This document shows positions 28,664 through 38,566 of a stretch of 64,000 nt of DNA, piece by piece. Below the pieces are notes generated by a model. That model did no database searches. It was given only the letters and a program-made list of their open reading frames with translations, and was not told the origin of the DNA. Within the stretch, counting starts at the first letter, position 1, and each line of letters opens with the position of its first letter. Source of the DNA: Actinomyces trachealis (GTDB lineage Bacteria; Actinomycetota; Actinomycetes; Actinomycetales; Actinomycetaceae); NCBI RefSeq assembly GCF_015711475.1, contig NZ_CP065027.1:1860001-1924000 (forward strand). The letters are read 5' to 3'. The position numbers and the translations under genes were made by a program.

Positions 28664-30538
28664 TCAGAGCCGGTGGCGTCCCCCTCGACGGCGAGGCGTG
28701 TCTCCACCAGGGGCCACACCATCGGCCGAGCAGGCCCCCGGCGCAGGGCCCTGCAGCATCGCACCCAAGGGCGGGTGGCCCTCCGCAGCGGGAGCTTCCG
28801 GCGTCACACCAGGTGGCACCGCTCCAGGCATGATGCCGTAACTGACCACCACGCCGACGGAAGTCAAGGTCCCCCCACCCGTTGCAGCAGGTGCCTCCCC
28901 CAAACCCGTCACAGGCATCGCAGCCACCAGGCCAGGACTAACCATAGATACCTCAGCCGGGCTCGCTTCAGCGGCACCAGCAGGTGTCGGAACAAGCTCG
29001 CGCTCATGGGCCCTAGCCTCCCCGCCGCGTCTGCCAGGTCTGGTCAGCCCAGCTTTGGTCTTGCGCCCAGCACGGCCACAACGCCCAAACAGGTTTGAGC
29101 GCCCGCCACGACGTCGCCGACTCCGCCTCAGCCCCGGTGCGACCGCCGGATCCACGAGGGCCGCCAGCTCCGCGATCGCCCGCCCCAGCTCCGAGCCCGG
29201 AGCGAGTTCGAGCACCGCCCGGCCCTCCAACAGAGCACGGTCAGCCAAGGCAGGATCATCAGGCAGCAAAGTGACCTTCTCCAAACCACCGAAGCGCTCC
29301 AGTGCCTCCCGCACCGCCCACTTTGGGGAGGTTCCAGCGGCCGAGGCCCGCACCCGGTTCACCACCACCTCTTGGCGGCCCCGCCAGCCTTGGGTGTGCG
29401 AGTCCGCGAGCAGCTGCAGCAGCCGCCGCACCCCGATCGGGTCAGCCGTACCAACCACCAGCACCACGTCGGCGCGGGCCAGCAGTTCAGCGACGACGGC
29501 ACCCCGGCCCGGCTCCAGGGTGAGTTCGTTGACCTCGTCCTCCGCCAGCCCACCGGGTAGGTCCACCACGGTCCAGGTGGCACGTTCACGGCACCGGCTC
29601 CAGACCACGTCCATGGACACCGGTGGCAGCTCTCGCCAGCGGCCCGGCCGCCCCAGCCCGGAGAGCAGGCTGACGCCGGGCATCACCTCCGTGAGCAGTC
29701 CATCCAGGGCCTGTTGGTCCAAGCCTCCGTGGGTAGCCAGGCGGGCGGCGGTGGCCAGGGCGGAGGAATCCTCCGGCATGCCTAGCAGCTGAACCAGGCT
29801 GGGCGCCTCCAGGTCGGCGTCTACCAGCAGCACCTCACCGGCCTCGCGCAGCCCCAACGCCAGGGAGGCGGCAATGACTGAGCGTCCTGGGGCGCCGGTC
29901 GGACCCCAGACGGCCACAACTCGTCCCTGGGGCCCGGCGGGACGCAGGCCCGGCATGGTCGCACCGTCCGGAAAGCCCGAGCCTCCTAGACCAGGAACAT
30001 CACCTATCCCAGCTATATCGCTGGGCCCGGTGGCCCCCACCTCAGGGGGCGTGACCGCCGTGAGGTCCACCTGCAGCGAGGGCAGGGGCGGCGCCGTCGT
30101 AGGCATTTGCGGCCCAGGTGGCGCCACTGGGAGGGGCGAGGTCTCCAGGAAGGGCCATATATCGTCACTGGGCTCCAGCTCCAGGCCTCCGCTACCCGGC
30201 GTTTTCAAGGATTGCAGCACCCCGACTAGCCGTTGCGGAGCGACCGCACGTGACTCCACCGGCACCCCCAACGCCCCCCATCGAGCGGCGTCGTGGCTGG
30301 GTGCCAGCAGCAGGCACTGCACGCCGACGCGCCGGAGCCGGTCCAGGGCGGTCAGGTCCACGCCGTCAAGCTCAGTGTCGATCACCGCCACCTGCCCCAG
30401 CCCAGCAGCTGCCGCTGCCAGCAGCTCAGCAACGTCCCCGCAGCGCCGCTCCACCTGCAGACCAGAGCCTGGCGCTACCAGGGCCCGCAACAGCTCCGAG
30501 TCGTCTCCCGTCAGGGCCAGCAGCACCGACGTCGTCAT
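28664..30538 (-). CDS. CpaE/MinD-like P-loop protein with non-canonical Walker A
   Basis: The 624-residue protein has an N-terminal receiver-like region (about 1-110; VAVIDTELDGVDL), a Pro/Gly-rich linker (about 115-205), a SIMIBI-class ParA/MinD-type domain (about 206-480; VLLVDADLEAPSLVQLLG, VVDLPGGLAEDEV) and a disordered C-terminus with an Arg-rich patch (about 485-520). This is the layout of CpaE/TadZ proteins, which localise pilus or secretion machines. The deviant Walker A reads WGPTGAPGRS (211-220), so both lysines of KGGxGKT are replaced. The ATG overlaps the SAF-gene stop by 4 nt. No CpaF, TadB or pilin genes lie in the window. Confidence 0.75.
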   Translation of the reverse strand: MTTSVLLALTGDDSELLRALVAPGSGLQVERRCGDVAELLAAAAAGLGQVAVIDTELDGVDLTALDRLRRVGVQCLLLAPSHDAARWGALGVPVESRAVAPQRLVGVLQSLKTPGSGGLELEPSDDIWPFLETSPLPVAPPGPQMPTTAPPLPSLQVDLTAVTPPEVGATGPSDIAGIGDVPGLGGSGFPDGATMPGLRPAGPQGRVVAVWGPTGAPGRSVIAASLALGLREAGEVLLVDADLEAPSLVQLLGMPEDSSALATAARLATHGGLDQQALDGLLTEVMPGVSLLSGLGRPGRWRELPPVSMDVVWSRCRERATWTVVDLPGGLAEDEVNELTLEPGRGAVVAELLARADVVLVVGTADPIGVRRLLQLLADSHTQGWRGRQEVVVNRVRASAAGTSPKWAVREALERFGGLEKVTLLPDDPALADRALLEGRAVLELAPGSELGRAIAELAALVDPAVAPGLRRSRRRRGGRSNLFGRCGRAGRKTKAGLTRPGRRGGEARAHERELVPTPAGAAEASPAEVSMVSPGLVAAMPVTGLGEAPAATGGGTLTSVGVVVSYGIMPGAVPPGVTPEAPAAEGHPPLGAMLQGPAPGACSADGVAPGGDTPRRRGGRHRL

Positions 30539-31233
30539 GCGCCTGCCCCCACAGGAACCAACACCAGCTGGCCACCGGCAGCCAATGCCCCAAGCACGTC
30601 AGGCAGGCTGTCAGCTGGGACCATGACCTCCACACTCCGTTCCTGGCTGGAGCCCACCAGACTCTGCTCCTTTTGCCCCACGGAGGAGATGATCAGGCCG
30701 GAGACCACGGGCTTGGCCTTAGCCTGATCCCCCGGCTTGGCACCCGGCTGTTCCTTTGGCAGTAGCCACAGATCCGCCCGACCGCCAACGCCCAGGCCGC
30801 TGGGTAGGCCAGTAGCCGCTGGGATGACGACGGAGCGGAGATCTTCTGGTGTCTGCTCGCCCACTGACGCGGCGGCCAGCAGTTCTCCTGCGTTCATGGA
30901 GCGGATGGCGACGGCGTTGGCCGGTAAGGCTCCGGCGTGCACATAGTTGCCGGTGCCGGGGTGAGCGGAGACGATGGTCAGCACACCGTCCTGGGTGAGG
31001 TCCGTTCCAGGTGCGACGTCCTGGGTGACCGCGTACAGTTCCTCAGTAGCGGCGGCGCTGTCCACAGCCCAGGCCCCCGCCGCTGCCGACCCTGCTAAAA
31101 GCACTATTCCCAACGCGAACCTCGGATCCCGCCAAGGCTTGCGCCGTCTGACCCGGTTGTTGCCAGCTACACGTGTTCTGCTTCCCGCCTGCGGCAATCG
31201 GGCATCAGACAGCGCGGAAAATGGAGCGGTCAC
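30535..31233 (-). CDS. SAF-domain membrane protein (CpaB/RcpC-like)
   Basis: The 232-residue protein has a basic cytoplasmic N-terminus (RVRRRKPWRD), one membrane anchor (about 39-58, FALGIVLLAGSAAAGAWAV) and an extracytoplasmic SAF domain (about 65-125, LYAVTQDVAPGTDLTQDGV) followed by a C-terminal region with VGGRADLWLLP. The fold is shared with CpaB/FlgA. GTG 31233 is chosen because AAAGGAG lies 6 nt upstream; the ATG at 31239 directly abuts that Shine-Dalgarno sequence. It is coupled to the CpaE-like gene, implying that the two act together at the membrane. Confidence 0.78.
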   Translation of the reverse strand: MTAPFSALSDARLPQAGSRTRVAGNNRVRRRKPWRDPRFALGIVLLAGSAAAGAWAVDSAAATEELYAVTQDVAPGTDLTQDGVLTIVSAHPGTGNYVHAGALPANAVAIRSMNAGELLAAASVGEQTPEDLRSVVIPAATGLPSGLGVGGRADLWLLPKEQPGAKPGDQAKAKPVVSGLIISSVGQKEQSLVGSSQERSVEVMVPADSLPDVLGALAAGGQLVLVPVGAGA

Positions 31234-31266
31234 GAGCATCTCCTTTGGTATCTCGCGATCACTGTT

Positions 31267-31293
31267 GGCACTCTTTTCAGGGGTTTGAGTGCC
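31267..31293. promoter_or_regulatory. CIRCE-like inverted repeat upstream of the SAF gene
   Basis: GGCACTC (31267-31273) and GAGTGCC (31287-31293) form a perfect 7-bp inverted repeat separated by 13 nt, 34-60 nt upstream of the GTG at 31233. The half-sites resemble the HrcA CIRCE operator (TTAGCACTC-N9-GAGTGCTAA), but the spacer is 4 nt too long. It may be an operator or a leader hairpin. Confidence 0.4.
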
Positions 31294-31322
31294 GCCAGGG
31301 ATTGTTGACGGTGGCGCGTAGC

Positions 31323-31345
31323 GCACGATGATGTAACAATCGTGC
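31323..31345. promoter_or_regulatory. Inverted repeat over the promoter of the small HTH gene
   Basis: GCACGAT (31323-31329) and ATCGTGC (31339-31345) are perfect 7-bp arms around a 9-nt centre, ending 1 nt before the ATG at 31347 and overlapping a -10-like AACAAT (31335-31340). The position suits an autorepressor operator in the divergent region. It could be the binding site of the HTH protein itself (inference). Confidence 0.45.
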
Positions 31346-31346
31346 C

Positions 31347-31568
31347 ATGAGTACCCGGTTCCTGACCATCTCTGACGTGGCCGAGCAGCTCCAACTCTCC
31401 GCACAGGCGGTTCGCGCCCTGATCCACAACGGGGATCTGCCCGCCATCCAGGTGGGCGCACGCAAGTTATGGCGAATTGAAGACGCTGCGCTGGAGGAGT
31501 ATATCCAGCGCCAGTACGCCTCAACCCGCAAACTCGTGGCCGCTGGCCGCACAGACCAGCAGGACTGA
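31347..31568 (+). CDS. Small excisionase/MerR-type helix-turn-helix DNA-binding protein
   Basis: The 73-residue protein is one winged-HTH domain of the BldC/AlpA/excisionase class: FLTISDVAEQLQLSAQAVRA (first and recognition helices, about 5-25), then IHNGDLPAIQVGARKLWRI (wing, about 26-45), EEYI and a basic tail. No integrase or attachment site is nearby, so it is probably a chromosomal regulator. No Shine-Dalgarno sequence is present; AACAAT ends 6 nt before the ATG, so the mRNA is probably leaderless. It is divergent from the SAF-CpaE operon across two inverted repeats, a position suited to controlling it. Confidence 0.85.
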   Translation: MSTRFLTISDVAEQLQLSAQAVRALIHNGDLPAIQVGARKLWRIEDAALEEYIQRQYASTRKLVAAGRTDQQD

Positions 31569-31573
31569 AACGG

Positions 31574-31595
31574 GCCAGCCCCCAGACAGGCTGGC
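31574..31595 (+). terminator. Hairpin terminator after the HTH gene
   Basis: GCCAGCC pairs perfectly with GGCTGGC over an 8-nt loop, starting 6 nt after the HTH stop and lying before the convergent gene at 31624. No U-tract is present. Confidence 0.55.
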
Positions 31596-31623
31596 GGTAT
31601 TCCGCACAGTCCGCACAGCCGAC

Positions 31624-32160
31624 TCAGTGCAGGCGCAAGACGTCGACGGCGTCGAGCGCCACGCTCACGCGCCCATTGACGCCGCCACCCATGGCGGCAC
31701 CACCCGCAACGACGACGTCCACATGGTCGGCGCCGACGCGCACCGGCCGCCCCGCCAGCTCCACTCCCAGCAGGGAGAGCCGGACTACCACGCCGCGGCG
31801 CACAAGCGCGCGCATTAGTGAGCGCAGGCTGCGCTCATGCACCCCACCCTCTGGTGAGACGGCTTTGAGCCCAAGCGGCCAGGCGGCAATCACAGAGCGC
31901 AGCGGCACCAGCGCCTGGGTCCCAGAGTCCTCCCGCAGCAGCACGTGCTGCCCCCGCACAGCCAGCAGGACTCCCGCGAGCACCACCCCACCCCTGACAG
32001 CCAGCTGCAGGCGTTGGCCCGCCGCGCCGCACAGGCGGTCGGCCAGCCCCACCTCCCCCAGCTCCGCTTCGGCCAGCTCGTGGCTAGCTGCTAGCAGGTC
32101 GGCGCGCCTTTCGGCCTCAAAGGCGTTCTCTAGGTCCGCAAACAGGGAATCGAGGTCCAC
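31624..32160 (-). CDS. Conserved-looking actinobacterial protein of unknown function
   Basis: The 178-residue protein has an acidic helical N-terminus (DLDSLFADLENAFEAERRAD), then a beta-rich middle (GVVLAGVLLAVRGQHVLLRED, followed by a QALVPLRSVIAAWPLG segment) reminiscent of small barrel domains such as Sm/PRC barrels, and a second Val-rich half. No membrane segment or catalytic motif is evident. GTG 32160 is used, with only a weak GAAG upstream. I recall similar uncharacterised proteins in this neighbourhood of other Actinobacteria but cannot name a family. Confidence 0.55.
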   Translation of the reverse strand: MDLDSLFADLENAFEAERRADLLAASHELAEAELGEVGLADRLCGAAGQRLQLAVRGGVVLAGVLLAVRGQHVLLREDSGTQALVPLRSVIAAWPLGLKAVSPEGGVHERSLRSLMRALVRRGVVVRLSLLGVELAGRPVRVGADHVDVVVAGGAAMGGGVNGRVSVALDAVDVLRLH

Positions 32161-32214
32161 GGCAGCACTTCACCACATGCGCTCAGTACCTTCAAGACTC
32201 ATAAGGGTCTTGAC

Positions 32215-32262
32215 AAAGCAAGCACATCGTAGTCTCATTAAACATCACTAAACATCATCACT
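32215..32262 (+). promoter_or_regulatory. AT-rich upstream region with a near-direct repeat
   Basis: A locally AT-rich stretch carries the near repeat AAACATCACT / AAACATCATCACT (32239-32261) just upstream of the LysM gene. It probably contains the promoter of the LysM or the divergent gene, but no -35/-10 pair is certain. Confidence 0.35.
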
Positions 32263-32278
32263 GAAGATGGAGCATCAA

Positions 32279-32965
32279 ATGCAGACAGGTACTGCACTCA
32301 AACTCCTTAGCTGCGCATCTGCCGCTACAGCAGCACTTCTGGGGCGGCTTTCCTACCTGCGGCAGCAGTCGCTGCGCGGTCTGAGCGTGGCGTCTTGGGG
32401 CTCCACCCAGTTTTCCGACGCCGTACTTGTGGGCTTGTGCCTCCTGGGGGCGATGGCTGCCGCCTGGTACTGCCTGTCCGCGCTGCTGGCCCTGGTGGCA
32501 ACGGCCAGTCCCCGACCTCACCATCTGCCGCAGGCATCCGGGGCGCGTGAGTTCTGCGAGCGGCTCCTGGAGGCCTGGGGCGCACCGCTAGTGCGGCGAC
32601 TCGCCGCTGGCGCGCTGGTGGCGAGCCTGGGCACGGCCCCAGCCCTGGCAGCTGAGGCGCCGGTGGCGGACGACTTCGGTTGGCAGCCCACGCAGAGCGC
32701 CAGCCAGACCACACCCCCAACACAACAGGAGAACACCCCCGCCCCCACCGCCACAACCCAGCCTGTCAAGACCAACCAGCACACGGTCCAACCCGGAGAG
32801 AGCCTGTGGGAGATCACCGCCACCCAACTGGGTCTGCCAAACAACTCGGCCGCCGTCGCCACAGCCTGGCCCCAGCTGTATGAGGTCAACAAGGACGCGA
32901 TCGGCCCTGATCCCGGGCTGATCTGGCCGGGCACCACCCTACGCCTGCCCTGGGCCAGCAACTGA
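32279..32965 (+). CDS. LysM-domain membrane-anchored protein
   Basis: The 228-residue protein has two hydrophobic segments (about 48-75 and about 107-125, the second reading LVASLGTAPALAAEAP, like a signal peptide cleavage region), a Thr/Pro/Gln linker (about 135-165), and a C-terminal LysM domain (HTVQPGESLWEITATQLG; YEVNKDAIGPDPGLIWPGTT). LysM binds peptidoglycan or chitin-like glycans. ATG 32279 is preferred because GGAG lies 6 nt upstream; ATG 32267 is the alternative. The next gene, 38 nt on, encodes an Rv3235-family protein, so both may be co-transcribed. Confidence 0.85.
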   Translation: MQTGTALKLLSCASAATAALLGRLSYLRQQSLRGLSVASWGSTQFSDAVLVGLCLLGAMAAAWYCLSALLALVATASPRPHHLPQASGAREFCERLLEAWGAPLVRRLAAGALVASLGTAPALAAEAPVADDFGWQPTQSASQTTPPTQQENTPAPTATTQPVKTNQHTVQPGESLWEITATQLGLPNNSAAVATAWPQLYEVNKDAIGPDPGLIWPGTTLRLPWASN

Positions 32966-33003
32966 AGCAACCAGAATTTCCAGCAACAAGCCAAGGAAAC
33001 CTC

Positions 33004-33768
33004 ATGACTACCCTGACCCCTGCCCGGCCCGCGAGCCTGGAGGCCGCACCCCACCCCACTCCCCAGCGGCACAACCAGAAGCGGTCAACTGCCCAAGCCG
33101 CCAGAACCAAAAGCACCTCCCGCAAGACGCTCCATCCGGTGGCGGCCGGGCAACAAACGAAGGCCCGCCGCGCCCACCGCACCCAGGCGCCAATCATCCG
33201 GATCACCGTGGCCCCGACCGCAGGCACTCGCCAACCCCGGCGGGTGGAGCGCACGCTGGCAGCCACCCCACGTGTTCCCATGTGGGACCGCGACACCTCA
33301 TTGACTGGTAGCCCCGTCCTGAGCCCGGCCAGCCTGCCACGCCAAGCCTGGGACCGAGCGCACTTCCGCGCCCAGGCGGACCTGCCTGAGGCCATGAGCC
33401 TGGTGGAGCTTGCAACATGCCCCCGCCCAGCGGCTCCAACTGATCCGCCAGAGAAGGCCGCTGAGGTGCTAGTCCGGGCGAGCTTTGAGGTGCTCACGGG
33501 CCGCCGCTCCGCACAGGCACTGGTACGGCACACCACGCCGGAGCTCTTTGACGCTATTGCTCGCCGTTCTAGCCTGGCCCAACGCGAATCTGGCCGACTT
33601 TCTCCCGCAGCGGCCCCCACCGTCCGCTCCAGTCACGCACAGGAGCCGGTACCGGGCCGGGCAGAGGCGGTGGTCCTGCTAGAAACGGCAGGCCGGGTCC
33701 GGGCGGCAGCCGCCCGCCTGCTGCTGCGTCGTGGCCGCTGGATCCTCGCGGGACTGGAGATCGCCTAA
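33004..33768 (+). CDS. Rv3235-family protein
   Basis: The 254-residue protein has a basic, Ala/Thr/Pro-rich N-terminal half (about 1-130) of no clear fold and a C-terminal domain (about 150-254) with QALVRHTTPELFDAIARR and GRAEAVVLLETAGRVRAAAARL, ending GRWILAGLEIA. This matches Rv3235, an uncharacterised family found beside secA. AAGGAA lies about 7 nt before the ATG. Its stop is followed immediately by a strong shared terminator with secA. Confidence 0.8.
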   Translation: MTTLTPARPASLEAAPHPTPQRHNQKRSTAQAARTKSTSRKTLHPVAAGQQTKARRAHRTQAPIIRITVAPTAGTRQPRRVERTLAATPRVPMWDRDTSLTGSPVLSPASLPRQAWDRAHFRAQADLPEAMSLVELATCPRPAAPTDPPEKAAEVLVRASFEVLTGRRSAQALVRHTTPELFDAIARRSSLAQRESGRLSPAAAPTVRSSHAQEPVPGRAEAVVLLETAGRVRAAAARLLLRRGRWILAGLEIA

Positions 33769-33828
33769 GACGCCGCAGGGGCGCGCCACCAGCTAATCGG
33801 CCGATCACGCGCCCCTGCATGCGGCGTC
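33769..33828. terminator. Strong bidirectional terminator between the Rv3235-family gene and secA
   Basis: GACGCCGCA and GGGGCGCG on the left pair with CGCGCCCC and TGCGGCGTC on the right, with a 4-nt bulge (TGCA) in the right arm and a loop of about 22 nt. It starts directly after the TAA stop at 33768 and ends 8 bases from the secA stop. Confidence 0.8.
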
Positions 33829-33836
33829 ATCAAAGC

Positions 33837-36629
<2,793 letters not shown>

Positions 36630-36847
36630 GCTATTTCTCCCTATATGGACTCAATATTTGGACTCGGTATGGACTCTGCACGGGCCAGTGAGGCCTAGAC
36701 CTCGTCATCGTAGACGAATAGGGGCACTCTGGGTCTCGCCGAAGGCGTAGCGGACCGCACGCTCCACAGGACTGTTACCTGGACCGTAGCTCAGCCGACC
36801 TCTACCCTGTGCGCCAGGCCACTCCCCCAGGCGGGCAGCCTGGCTCT

Positions 36848-37633
36848 ATGCATTATTTCCTGCCCGCCCTGACGCGTTTGGCCTTACCCGTTTGCTGTGC
36901 TGGCTGCGGCGCCTGGGACACGCTCCTATGCGCGGCCTGCCGGGAGGCGCTGTGCGGGCCGCTGCGGATGGTGCCGGAAGCTGGTGAGGCGGTGTGGGCG
37001 GGGGCAGACTACGCGGGGGTGGTGCGGCACTTGGTGCTCGCGTGGAAGAACGGTGCGCGGGAGGACCTGGCGGCAGTGTTCGCCGCACAGGGCCACGCTT
37101 TGGGGGCCCAGTGGTGGAAGGTGGCTGGGTGTGCGGCAGCCGGGCGGGAGGTCACCGCTTCTCAGGCAGCCAGAGGGCAGGAGACGACGGCCAGACCTGC
37201 GCGTTCCGGCCCGTTACTGGTGGTTCCCGCACCTTCTGGTTTGAGGCGGCGCCTGCGTGGACAGTTGGTGACGGCGCCGCTGGCAGACGCGGTGGCTGCG
37301 GGGGTGGCGCAGGTCGCTGGCAGCAGCCTAGAGGTGTGGTCCGCAGACCTGTTGCGACGCCGGTTCGGCACGGCGCACCAGGCGGGCCTGGGCGCCGTCC
37401 AGCGGGCGCACAACCGCAGCCAGCCGCCTTGGGTGCTGGCGGAGGTGGCTGGCCTACAGGTGCTGCTGGTGGACGACGTCGTGACCACGGGGGCGACTTT
37501 GGCGGCGTGCCGCAGGGCTTTGGCGGAGGCTGGAGCGGAGGTATTGGGGGCTTTGGCGGTGGCGGCAGCACCGGCGCCAGGCGGCCCTGTTCGTTGTGGG
37601 CGACGGCCTGCACAATCGTCCACATCGGGGTGA
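36848..37633 (+). CDS. ComF-family phosphoribosyltransferase-like protein
   Basis: The 261-residue protein has an N-terminal zinc-finger-like segment (CCAGCGAWDTLLCAACREALC, about 15-40) and a C-terminal PRTase domain with LLVDDVVTTGATLA (the PRPP loop). ComF relatives act in DNA uptake, but in non-competent Actinobacteria the function is unknown. The ATG at 36848 begins the recognisable sequence; no Shine-Dalgarno sequence is visible, so a longer start at GTG 36809 is possible. The gene precedes hpf in the usual order of this block. Confidence 0.85.
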   Translation: MHYFLPALTRLALPVCCAGCGAWDTLLCAACREALCGPLRMVPEAGEAVWAGADYAGVVRHLVLAWKNGAREDLAAVFAAQGHALGAQWWKVAGCAAAGREVTASQAARGQETTARPARSGPLLVVPAPSGLRRRLRGQLVTAPLADAVAAGVAQVAGSSLEVWSADLLRRRFGTAHQAGLGAVQRAHNRSQPPWVLAEVAGLQVLLVDDVVTTGATLAACRRALAEAGAEVLGALAVAAAPAPGGPVRCGRRPAQSSTSG

Positions 37634-37736
37634 GCACATGGTGTATCTTCTGTGGCACATCACACAGGCAGGTGGTGTCCCGTCAAAGACGCGGGCAGCC
37701 GTGGAGCATGAAGGAGGCGGTCAGTTCCTTCCAGAG

Positions 37737-37757
37737 CCCGCCGCACAGTGCGGCGGG
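37737..37757 (+). promoter_or_regulatory. Perfect 9-bp hairpin in the comF-hpf intergenic region
   Basis: CCCGCCGCA pairs with TGCGGCGGG over a 3-nt loop, 58 nt before the hpf ATG. There is no U-tract; it may be a comF terminator or a leader element of hpf. Confidence 0.45.
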
Positions 37758-37814
37758 TGCAGTCATCAACGCCCCGGCTGGGGCGCGCACTCCAGAACCC
37801 AGAAAGGGTCAACC

Positions 37815-38441
37815 ATGGACATCACCGTCGTTGGTCGCAACGCTGAGATCAGTTCGCGTTACCGGGACTACGTCGAGGAGAAGGTCACCAAGGTCGAGCA
37901 ATATGACCCCCGCGTGCAGCGTGTGGAGATCGAGGTGACGCACGAGCGCAACCCGCGTCAAGCGGACACCGCCGAGCGAGTCGAACTCACCGTCGTCTCT
38001 AAAGGCCCGATCATCCGGGCCGAGGCTTCCTCCTCTGACCGCTTCGCCGCTTTCGACATCGCCATGGGGAAACTTACTGAACGCCTGCGCCGGGTGCGTG
38101 ACCGGAAGAAGAACCACCACCGTTACGCCGTCGTGATGCCGGAGGAGCCCAAGGAGACCAAGCTTGCAGCCGAGGAGGAGCCCCCGGAGGAAATCAAACC
38201 CACTGTCCCCACCACCAAGGGGGTGGCGGTGGAGTCCCAGCTGGGTGACTCCCCAGTGATCGTCCGCCAGAAGCTGCACGACGCCGTCCCTATGACCGTG
38301 GATGAAGCCCTCTACCAGATGGAGCTGGTGGGGCACCCCTTCTACGTGTTCATTGAAAAGGAGACCAAGCAGCCCTGCGCCGTCTACCACCGCCACGGTT
38401 GGACCTACGGCGTGATCCGCCTAGACGCTCAGGTCCTCTGA
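37815..38441 (+). CDS. hpf: Ribosome hibernation promoting factor, long form
   Basis: The 208-residue protein has an N-terminal S30AE domain (about 1-105, MDITVVGRNAEISSRYRDYV, containing VEEKVTKVE) and a C-terminal dimerisation domain (about 150-208, EALYQMELVGHPFYVFIEKE; HGWTYGVIRLD). The long form joins two 70S ribosomes into inactive 100S dimers in stationary phase. ATG 37815 has AAAGG about 10 nt upstream; the 73-residue upstream extension is a shadow. A terminator follows. Confidence 0.95.
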   Translation: MDITVVGRNAEISSRYRDYVEEKVTKVEQYDPRVQRVEIEVTHERNPRQADTAERVELTVVSKGPIIRAEASSSDRFAAFDIAMGKLTERLRRVRDRKKNHHRYAVVMPEEPKETKLAAEEEPPEEIKPTVPTTKGVAVESQLGDSPVIVRQKLHDAVPMTVDEALYQMELVGHPFYVFIEKETKQPCAVYHRHGWTYGVIRLDAQVL

Positions 38442-38455
38442 GCGCCAAGCCATGG

Positions 38456-38522
38456 CATGACGGTGCCGGTCACAGTGCCGGTTACGGTGCCGGTGGCTGA
38501 GCGGCTCACCGGCACCGTCATG
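38456..38522. terminator. Bidirectional terminator with 15-bp perfect arms and internal repeats
   Basis: The arms CATGACGGTGCCGGT (38456-38470) and ACCGGCACCGTCATG (38508-38522) are perfect inverse complements. Between them GTGCCGGT recurs twice more at 12-bp spacing, allowing alternative stems. It separates the convergent hpf and lpqB genes. Confidence 0.75.
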
Positions 38523-38566
38523 TCGGCTGCGCCTGGGATGGACCAGGCGCCCCCGGTCCATCCCAG

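Noticed and set aside
28664..31233. Complete Tad/Flp pilus locus
   Set aside because: Only CpaE-like and SAF/CpaB-like genes are present. No CpaF, TadB/C, prepilin peptidase or pilin was found, so a pilus assignment is not justified.
31347..31568. Excisionase of an integrated element
   Set aside because: The HTH is of excisionase type, but no integrase, attachment repeats or phage genes accompany it.
38456..38522. CRISPR array
   Set aside because: Repeats are only 8-12 bp, three in number, lacking spacers; they fit a hairpin terminator.
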